A stretch of DNA of 64,000 nt, taken from assembly GCA_958450365.1 (NCBI GenBank), contig CAUEEP010000754.1, positions 134,001-198,000 on the forward strand. The letters are read 5' to 3'. The notes beneath the pieces were generated by a model. The model made no database searches. It was not told the origin of the DNA and was given only the letters and a program-made list of their open reading frames with translations. Below, piece after piece: positions 57,016-64,000 of the stretch. The translations under genes and the position numbers were made by a program. Source of the stretch: Mesorhabditis belari. Lineage: Eukaryota > Nematoda > Chromadorea > Rhabditida > Rhabditidae. Numbering within the stretch: the stretch's first letter is position 1; each line of letters starts with the position of its first letter.

Positions 57016-57839
57016 GCATTCTTCATCGTCTTTCTAACCCTATTCATCTTGGTTGATTTAAACTTTTGGTTCATCTATAATCTAAAGCAAATTGGAAGGT
57101 AAGAGGATTGAAAGGAAAGCTAGTAAAGCGAGCTAGCAAGGCTAGTAAAGCTAGCTAGTAAAGCTAGCTAGTAAAGCGAGCTAGCAAGGCTAGCAAAGCG
57201 AGCCAGCAAGGCTAGCAAAGCGAGCTAGCAAATCTAGTAAAGCTAGCTAGCAAATCTAGCAATCAAGTAACGTTTAAGCCTATTCGAATCGATCCATACT
57301 CCTTTCGACATGTTACATTCTTTCATTGGCAACGGAAACACTCTCTTCTATCTCATCTTCTATCCAATCGGCATTTACGCGATTCTCTTCAAAAGACGCA
57401 ATCTTTTGATGTTTTTCATGATCTTTTTGGTCAGTTTTTCAGTTTTTACAGCTCTTACAGCTCTGTTCAGCTAATATGTTGAACAGAAATTTACAGACCC
57501 AAAAGCTAACCAAAACTAAGCAGAAATTTGACTGATTGAAATGAAATGACTAAAATTTGACTGAAATTTGACTAATCAGCTGTTCAATCGGCTATTTCTA
57601 CAAGAAATACTTTCTATTGTTCTTTCTATTGTTAGTTGCTTCATGTTTTCTCTATGCTAACTTCACCGGAGCGAAACAAAAAGTAATCTGATGGGGTTGA
57701 GCGCATGAGAAAGTGACTTTCAGTCCAGCAATTTCTAGCCCAGCAACTTCTAGCCACTCTCGCGTTGTCGTATTTGATCAAATCTTTGATTCGTCTTTGT
57801 CTTTCGTCTTCTTCTTCTTCTTCTTCTCCCACTTCTTCC

Positions 57840-57874
<35 letters not shown>

Positions 57875-57875
57875 C

Positions 57876-57937
<62 letters not shown>

Positions 57938-59621
57938 TTCTTCTTCTTCTTCTTCTTCTTCTTCTTCTTCTTCTTCTTCTCCTTCTTCTCCTTCCTCTTC
58001 TTCTTCTTCTTCCTATTCTTCTTCTGTTGAAAAAATGGCTGCGATTGAGTGGTTCAAACGCTTCAATGATGGTGATTTCGATCTTGAAGAAAAGCTACAT
58101 TACGGACCATCTGTTTTGGAGGAAAGTGACTTGCAAGCTGCTTTGGATGCTTTGAACGGCTTGGTACTTCGAGCAGATCCAAAATCTTGCTGATTGATGG
58201 CAGAAGGTTGTAGAGAATGATGGACTATACTTTGAATAGTGAAGCTTGTTGTTTTTGTTGATTATTTGCGAATAAGAATTGAATTTTTCTGCAAGTAATC
58301 GGGAAATTTGTTTAACAACGTCTATACAAAAGTTGAAGGATCCTTTTTGGATGAAGAAATGACTGATCTTTTGGGAGAATTGAACAAAAACCTCTAAGAA
58401 ACGTTGAAGAATGTTTTCTGGATGTAGAAATGGCTGAGCTTTGGGAGAATTGAACACAAACGTCTATAAAATTGAAGAAATCGATGATACGTTGAAGAAA
58501 AATGATACGATGATACAGAAATCGATGATACGTTGATCCAAGCGATGATTTGAATCTTTTCGATGTTGATGTTCCTCTTGATCTTGCAGGCTAATTGTTA
58601 ACTTTCATAATTGTTATTAATTCTATTTTTGTTAATATTCAATCATGTTATCATCATTTTAAGAGAACTTTTCTTTAACAGAAATAATATTTTTATGATC
58701 CGACATGATTCTTTCAAATTAGAGACTACGAAAAATAGAAGAATTCCCTAAAATAGAAACCGTATTGGAACCGTATTGGACTCGGAACCGTATTGGAATC
58801 GTATTGGATCTAAAAAGAATCGTATTGGAACCGTATTGAATCTGAAAAGAACCGTATTGGAACCGTATCGGAACCGTATTGGATCTGAAAAGAACCGTAT
58901 TGGAATCGTATTGGATCTGAAAAGAACCGTATTGGAACCGTATCGGAACCGTATTGGATCTGAAAAGAACCGTATTGGAATCGTATTGGATCTAAAAAGA
59001 ATCGTATTGGAACCGTATCGGAACCGTATTGGATCTGAAAAGAACCGTATTGGAACCGCATTGGATCTGAAAAGAACCGTATTGGAACCGTATTGGATCT
59101 AAAAAGAACCGTATTAGAACCGTATTGGAATCGTATTGGATCTAAAGAAAACCGTATTGGAACCGTATCGGAACCGTATTGGATCTAAAAAGAACCGTAT
59201 TGGAATCGTATTGGATCTAAAGAAAACCGTATTGGAACCGTATCGAAACCGTATTGGATAAGAACCGTATTGGAACCGTATTGGAATCGTATTGGATCTG
59301 AAAAGAACCGTATTGGACCCGTATTGGAAAGAGCTACTCTTCAAGAAGGTATTGAAAAATAGAGCGGCCGGTCGCTCTAATACAGCATTTACGATAGTTT
59401 GAGTTCATTTACGATAGTTTGAGTTCATTTACAATAATTTGAGTTCACTTTAGCTAATCGCTATTCTCCTGGACTTTCTCCACCTCTTTTACCATATCGT
59501 CAACAAGATCTACTTCGAGACAATGGTCATCATCACAGTCGAGATCGGCTGGTTGTCAGCATTGCTTTTCTTTTCACGAATTCATCTCCATTACTTGAAT
59601 GCATGCATTTTATGTTATTGA
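57016..59621 (+). CDS. Gene D: small multi-span membrane protein, 5' end not found
   Basis: Exons 57016-57098, 57279-57429, 57605-57682 and 59454-59621 (TGA) join in phases 2/0/0 and give 159 codons. Hydrophobic spans are AFFIVFLTLFILVDLNFWFI, LFYLIFYPIGIYAILF, LLMFFMIFL joined to KYFLLFFLLLVASCFLYANF, LIAILLDFLHLFYHIV, and MVIITVEIGWLSALLFF. The C-terminus is HLHYLNACILCY. The first exon starts after a TTTACAG acceptor with no ATG, so at least one exon is missing upstream. It may be part of a seven-span receptor like gene C, but I see no residue-level similarity. A TGA directly after the third exon gives an alternative shorter end if the last intron is retained. Confidence 0.6.
57115..57250. 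repeat. CTAGTAAAG / CTAGCAAAG tandem repeats
   Basis: Irregular units of GCTAGTAAAGCTAG start about 20 bp after a donor and fill the intron between the first two found exons of gene D. Confidence 0.88.
57800..58020. repeat. CTT trinucleotide array
   Basis: TCTTCTTCC and TCTTCTTCT runs lie directly upstream of a mariner-like fragment. Poly-Ser and poly-Phe frames are artefacts. Confidence 0.95.
58031..58192 (+). mobile_element. mariner-like N-terminal fragment
   Basis: AAIEWFKRFNDGDFDLEEKL followed by PSVLEESDLQAALDAL resembles the WF.RF..G...L....R-G.P......L mariner N-terminal region. It is short, without ends or catalytic blocks, and sits in gene D's last intron. Confidence 0.55.
58755..59340. 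repeat. CCGTATTGGAA array with higher-order structure
   Basis: Basic 11-mers CCGTATTGGAA combine with GTATTGGATCTGAAAAGAA into blocks that repeat with variants, in gene D's last intron. Confidence 0.93.
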
Positions 59622-59652
59622 GTTTTGATTTAAATTGTTTTCTATAGATAAA

Positions 59653-59930
59653 TACCGTAAATACTGTAATAGTACCCCACTCCCCTCGTACAGTCGCGTA
59701 GTCGCAAAAGGTTTTTAGTATTTTTTAGTTTTTAGTATTTTTCAAAGCGCCCATACTTCCAAAAAATGCGTTTTTGGTATCAAAAAATTGCTGAAATTCA
59801 GGGCTATTTTTTGATACCAAAACGAACATTGTAGCATAAACCAGTGTCGAGAAAAACTCGTCCAAAGCTAGACTACGCGATGCTCCGGCTGTCATTATGA
59901 CGGTGGGGTACTATTGTAGTATTTACGGTA
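59653..59930. mobile_element. MITE with 28-bp inverted ends, 278 bp
   Basis: TACCGTAAATACTGTAATAG plus TACCCCAC at the left is mirrored by GTGGGGTACTATTGTAGTAT plus TTACGGTA at the right (26 of 28). Inside, TTTTGGTATCAAAAAATTGC and GGCTATTTTTTGATACCAAA form a nested hairpin. It has no ORF. Confidence 0.85.
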
Positions 59931-60429
59931 ATCTCTTTCCTATAAATAAACAATCTCTTTCCTATCGATAAATAACCTTTCCTTTCCTTTTCAATCTGAG
60001 TTTTGCTTTCAATTTTTTTGCTTTCAATTTTTCAAATAAACAAGTTGACTGATAAGTCCCTTTCACTTGATAAAAGTTATCGTGAAAAACGGAGAGAGCA
60101 AACTGTTTTCTTAATCATTTCCTTTATCATTTTTTTAATCATTTTCTTGATCAACAATACCCCCAATAACTTTGAATAAAAAGAAATAAACAAAACTTTT
60201 ATTACCTTGTAAATTTGCAAATGAAAAACGAGCAATTGTAAAGAAAGTTTCTCAAAAAATGGCTTCAAAACATGGCTCTTGATATGGCAACACTTAATTC
60301 CCTGCTTAAAAGATGAATGACTACGAGAATGCTAGAAATGGCTATAAATCTAACAGGTAGAATCATTAAAGTAGAAATTTTTGTTTTCTATCCGTAGCTG
60401 AACAGGATATTTTCTGGAATATTTTGCAG
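59931..60429. other. A+T-rich intergenic DNA
   Basis: Short repeats (CTTTCCTATAAATAAACAAT, TCATTTTTTTAATCATTTTC) but no supported gene, RNA or element. Confidence 0.5.
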
Positions 60430-61045
60430 ATAGCAGATAGAACTGTTTCTAGGCTTGATAGAACTTAATAGTATAGATAGAACTGTTTCTAGGCTTGATA
60501 GAACTGGATAGAACAGACAGAACTGTTTCTAGGCTTGATAGAACAGACAGAACTGTTTGTAGGCTTGGTAGAACAGATAGAACTGTTTCTAGGCTTGGTA
60601 GAACAGATAGAACTGTTTCTAGGCTTGATAGAACAGACAGAACTGTTTCTAGGCTTGGTAGAACAGATAGAACTGTTTCTAGGCTTGGTAGAACTTAATA
60701 GTACAGATAGAACTGTTTCTAGGCTTGGTAGAACAGATAGAACTGTTTCTAGGCTTGGTAGAACAGATAGAACTGTTTCTAGGCTTGGTAGAACTTAATA
60801 GTACAGATAGAACTGTTTCTAGGCTTGGTAGAACAGATAGAACTGTTTCTAGGCTTGGTAGAACTTAATAGTACAGATAGAACTGTTTCTAGGCTTGATA
60901 GAACTTAATAGTACAGATAGAACTGTTTCTAGGCTTGATAGAACTGGATAGAACAGACAGAACTGTTTCTAGGCTTGATAGAACAAACAGAACTGTTTCT
61001 AGGCTTGATAGAACTGGATAGAACAGACACAACTGTTTCTAGGCT
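60430..61045. repeat. 30-bp tandem array
   Basis: About 20 copies of a 30-bp unit (GATAGAACTGTTTCTAGGCT then TGGTAGAACA) with a TTAATAGTA insertion in some units, giving a block structure. Confidence 0.95.
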
Positions 61046-61222
61046 TGATTATTCAAATCTAATAGTTCTAGTATCAGGATTAGAGAGTTAGCGTAGCATA
61101 AGCCTTTAAGTTTATCAAATAGCGCGTTAAGTGTTCTACAATTCAACCCAACTGATACGTAATTCAGCCAAAAGTAACATACAAAGTTATATTGCGCAAA
61201 AGTAGATTAGTTATGTGTAATA

Positions 61223-62487
61223 TTAGGTTGGTGCAGATGAAACTTCCGTTGGAACCATAAACAAAATTTATTATAAAAATCCTAATACAGAACCTCAATC
61301 CAAAAGATATTCGCCATCATTATCAATGACTCTTTGCCATCTTCCACGCAGAGAATGGATGCCCTTTTCGAAGAACTCGGGCAACTGCGACTCGAAGAAG
61401 TTGGACACCCGGATTTTAACTTCTTCGCGGTTTTTGAATTTTTTTTTCTGCTAAAGAGTGCTGCATCGACCGAAACAAGTGGTAGTCGGATGGGGCCAAG
61501 TCCGGGCTATATGGCGGATGAGGCAGAACTTCCCAGCCCAATTCCTCGATTTTCTGCTGAGTGATCTTTGCGGTGTGGGGTCGAGCGTTATCGTGGAGGA
61601 ATTTTGTAGTCGCCGTGTTATTGCCTTGACGACGCAATTCCTGGTCCACGCGGCTCAATTGGGCTTTGTAGAGATCCGCCGTGACTCTTTGGCCCGAATC
61701 CAGCACCTCAAAATACACGAGACCTTTACTATTCCACCAAATACAAAGCATCACCTTTTTTCCGTGGATATTCGGTTTGGGAGTCGGTTTTGGCGGTTCA
61801 CCGGCGTCCAACCACTGCCGTTTTCTTGTTGTGTTGTCGTAACATATCCACTTTTCATCTGCCGTAACAATGGAGTCGAGAAAACCGGCGGTCTTTGCGC
61901 GGCGGACGAGAATTCCAGCCATTGTAGCTCGAGCCGCTTTGTTTGCGTCGCTGAGCTGATGTGGCACCCATTTTCCACACCGATTCGTTTTACCAATTGC
62001 GTGCAAATGGCGGAGAATGGTTGTATGGTCGCAGTCAAACAGCTCTGCAAGCTCCCGAGTTGTTTGGCATGGATCCGATTCGATAGCGTTCTTCAACTCA
62101 TCGTTGTCGACAATTTGAGGCGGATTCCCGCGTTTTTCGTCTTCCAAACTCTCATCACCGTCTCGGAAGCGCTGAAACCAAGTCCGGCATTGACGTTCGG
62201 ACAACACGTCATCGCCGAATGCTTTGCACAGAGCACGATGAGATTCCGCAGGCGTTCTGCCTTGTTTAAAATCATGCAACAAGCAAACCCGCACTCGAAA
62301 TTTTTCGTCAACCATTTTCTAGAAGCCAAAAATTACTTCAAATTAAGTAAAACGCATAAGTCTTAGATATCAAAAGACGCGCAAAGAGACGCTCTTTCAG
62401 ATAGACAAATATCTTCAATAAAAACTTTTATTAGGTTCAAAATATAAACAAACAAGTGTGACGGAAGTTTCATCTGCACCAACCTAA
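61223..62487 (-). mobile_element. Young mariner, perfect inverted ends, one-base frameshift in transposase
   Basis: TTAGGTTGGTGCAGATGAAA plus CTTCCGT is repeated perfectly at both ends (27 bp), flanked by TA; 1,265 bp. The minus-strand ORF runs 62315-61416, 299 residues from MVDEKFRVRVCLLHDFKQGR. It contains both HTH motifs, WVPHQLSDANK, the catalytic TADEKW, FLHDNARPH and YSPDLAPSDYHLF (spacing DD34D), then ends early. A run of A at 61439-61447 on the minus strand has one extra base; without it the frame would continue to a stop at 61295, giving about the normal 340 residues. Apart from that the copy looks intact. A 302-residue plus-strand frame is its antisense shadow. Confidence 0.96.
61416..62315 (-). 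CDS. mariner transposase (C-terminally frameshifted)
   Basis: This is the 299-residue open frame of the young mariner. It has the HTH pair (residues ~1-115), linker WVPHQL at ~119, first catalytic Asp in TADEKW, second in FLHDNARPH, third 35 residues later in SDYHLF. The family is a cut-and-paste DDD transposase that targets TA. The last ~40 residues are lost to a homopolymer frameshift, ending KKIQKPRRS. The catalytic core is complete, so residual activity cannot be excluded. The frameshift could also be a sequencing error. Confidence 0.93.
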   Translation of the reverse strand: MVDEKFRVRVCLLHDFKQGRTPAESHRALCKAFGDDVLSERQCRTWFQRFRDGDESLEDEKRGNPPQIVDNDELKNAIESDPCQTTRELAELFDCDHTTILRHLHAIGKTNRCGKWVPHQLSDANKAARATMAGILVRRAKTAGFLDSIVTADEKWICYDNTTRKRQWLDAGEPPKPTPKPNIHGKKVMLCIWWNSKGLVYFEVLDSGQRVTADLYKAQLSRVDQELRRQGNNTATTKFLHDNARPHTAKITQQKIEELGWEVLPHPPYSPDLAPSDYHLFRSMQHSLAEKKIQKPRRS

Positions 62488-62704
62488 TACATATCCGTGC
62501 TACCGAGGCGTCGTAGTAGTACATGTAAGTACGCATCCTACCATCCGAAAGTCCGTACTACTACTAATTATAGATGCAGTGGCGTTGTCTATTATTGTTA
62601 ACTAGCTCGATTTCCGCTGTAATTTGCTCGAAAGCTGTAATTTGGTACTGGACACGAAAGGATTTCCAAAAATTAAATTTGGGCATCTAACAAGACGGGC
62701 TCAG
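62488..62704. other. Spacer right of the young mariner
   Basis: It contains two facing GTACTACTACG-like segments (about 62508-62525 and 62553-62570) and no coding sequence. Confidence 0.45.
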
Positions 62705-63140
62705 AGCCAAGAAATCACAAAGCCAAGAACAAAGCTAAGAACAAAGCCATGAACAAAGCTAAGAACAAAGCCATGAACAAAGCCAAGAACAAAGCTAAGA
62801 ACAAAGCTAAGAACAAAGCCATGAACAAAGCTAAGAACAAAGCCATGAACAAAGCTAAGAACAAAGCCATGAACAAAGCCAAGAACAAAGCTAAGAACAA
62901 AGCTAAGAACAAAGCCATGAACAAAGCTAAGAACAAAGCCATGAACAAAGCTAAGAACAAAGCCATGAACAAAGCTAAGAACAAAGCCATGAACAAAGCT
63001 AAGAACAAAGCCATGAACAAAGCCAAGAACGAAGCTAAGAACAAAGCAATGAACAAAGCTAAGAACAAAGCAATGAACAAAGCTAAGAACAAAGCCAAGA
63101 ACAAAGCTAAGAACAAAGCCATGAACAAAGCCAAGAAACT
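62705..63140. repeat. 12-bp tandem array
   Basis: AACAAAGCTAAG and AACAAAGCCATG alternate for about 36 units, with blocks repeated in order. All frames stay open on both strands for this reason, so the 139-153-codon frames are not genes. Confidence 0.96.
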
Positions 63141-63417
63141 CCAAGATTTATCAAGCTATTTTAAGCATAAAACGTTTTCAATATCATTAATAACTAATAT
63201 CACAGAATAATCAAAATTTGCAGTTCGTGAAGCCGTGAATCACATGATCTGATCTATGAATCCTGATCTATGATCTGCCTATTTACTGGAGGCTGAGTGG
63301 GCGGTGATTCTTCGTGTTTTTCGCAGATTTAAAAAACTCTTTTTGAACTTTAACAAATCGCAGATATAGAAGGGAAGTATTGATCTAAAATAATAGGAAT
63401 TCCAAGGCTGTTGTTGG

Positions 63418-63630
63418 TTATTTTAACCTGTTTTTGGTTGATTCGGGTATCCTTTCGGGTTGGTTGATTCGGGTATCTTCCCATTGAGATCGATAATTCT
63501 CAAAATAGAGATTTTTCGCCTGATTCTCAAGATTAAGCAAATTTTTGGTGTTATCAATTCGACTCCTCTCACTTTTCCCAACAATCCAATAGATCATCCA
63601 AGGGGAAATCACTGTGAAGTACATAGGGAT
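63418..63630 (-). CDS. Last exon of a membrane protein (rest lies right of the window)
   Basis: A CATTCCAG acceptor on the minus strand precedes IPMYFTVISPWMIYWIVGKS, then ERSRIDNTKNLLNLENQAKN and a polar tail ending PESTKNRLK before the stop. One hydrophobic span followed by a basic, then charged tail is how many rhodopsin-like receptors end, with SPWMIYW in the position of NPxxY. The intron upstream is the 10-bp array that runs off the window. The family cannot be named from this exon alone. Confidence 0.6.
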   Translation of the reverse strand: MPMYFTVISPWMIYWIVGKSERSRIDNTKNLLNLENQAKNLYFENYRSQWEDTRINQPERIPESTKNRLK

Positions 63631-63674
63631 CTGGAATGAATCTGGTAATAGTTTTGGTTCTAAAACTGGTTTAA

Positions 63675-64000
63675 ACTGTTGTAAACTGTTGTAAACTGTT
63701 GTAAACTGCTGTAAACTGTTGTAAACTGGTGTAAACTGTTGTAAACTGTTGTAAACTGTTGTAAACTGTTGTAAACTGTTGTAAACTGTTGTAAACTGGT
63801 GTAAACTGGTGTAAACTGTTGTAAACTGTTGTAAACTGTTGTAAACTGGTGTAAACTGTTGTAAACTGTTGTAAACTGTTGTAAACTGTTGTAAACTGTT
63901 GTAAACTGTTGTAAACTGTTGTAAACTGTTGTAAACTGTTGTAAACTGTTGTAAACTGGTGTAAACTGTTGTAAACTGGTGTAAACTGTTGTAAACTGTT
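63675..64000. repeat. 10-bp tandem array running off the window
   Basis: GTAAACTGTT with GTAAACTGGT variants, over 32 units and continuing past the right edge. The AAA tract recurs every 10 bp. Confidence 0.96.

Noticed and set aside
58095..58457. 120-codon minus-strand frame
   Set aside because: It overlaps a mariner-like fragment on the other strand, shows no domain or hydrophobic pattern, and has no splice support.
61458..62366. 302-codon plus-strand frame
   Set aside because: Exact antisense of the mariner transposase; no homology of its own.
62701..63210. Three overlapping frames of 139-153 codons
   Set aside because: 12-bp array with no stops in any frame.

Overview
The window looks like nuclear DNA from a nematode, probably not Caenorhabditis elegans itself. 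The reasons are: many short exons with TTTCAG-type acceptors and GTAAGT/GTGAGT-type donors; a TRPM channel of the GON-2/GTL kind; fast-evolving seven-transmembrane receptor genes; mariner and Tc3-like transposons; and degenerate interstitial arrays of TTAGGC, the nematode telomere hexamer. No bacterial, organellar or viral gene was seen.

Layout. (1) 1-20262, + strand: the C-terminal part of a TRPM cation channel, about 1,090 residues over some 32 exons, from the end of the N-terminal homology region through S1-S6, the pore, the coiled coil and the tail. The N-terminal half lies left of the window or was not found. An intron holds an antisense tRNA-Lys(CTT). (2) 20263-23956: intergenic, with a 20-bp array, a complete but dead mariner (21821-23043) and a CAGA array. 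(3) 23957-30501, + strand: receptor gene A, similar to the gustatory-receptor (7tm_7) class and lacking its middle exons. (4) 30502-32900: foldback DNA with a mariner inserted. (5) 32901-40138, + strand: receptor gene B, a complete paralogue of A (about 392 codons) with mariners and MITE-like elements in its introns. (6) 40140-42954: a LINE fragment, a deleted mariner and intergenic DNA. (7) 42955-51842, - strand: receptor gene C, six exons and about 270 codons. (8) 52939-54507: a Tc3-like element. (9) 57016-59621, + strand: gene D, a multi-membrane-span protein with its 5' end not found. (10) 61223-62487: a young, nearly intact mariner. (11) 63418-63630, - strand: the last exon of another membrane protein whose other exons lie right of the window.

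The most striking property is that nearly every intron and intergenic gap, and several dead transposons, carries its own private tandem array. Units run from 4 to 40 bp and are not shared between introns. In several cases the unit can be traced to the unique sequence beside it: a splice junction, a transposase codon run, or a transposon end. Many units are 10, 20, 30 or 40 bp long. In receptor gene A an array that recopies an exon end sits exactly where the middle exons are missing. I read this as frequent local birth of minisatellites, and possibly as helically phased intronic DNA comparable to the periodic A/T clusters of C. elegans germline genes. All gene models come from reading splice phase and protein similarity by eye; no alignment or transcript evidence was available.
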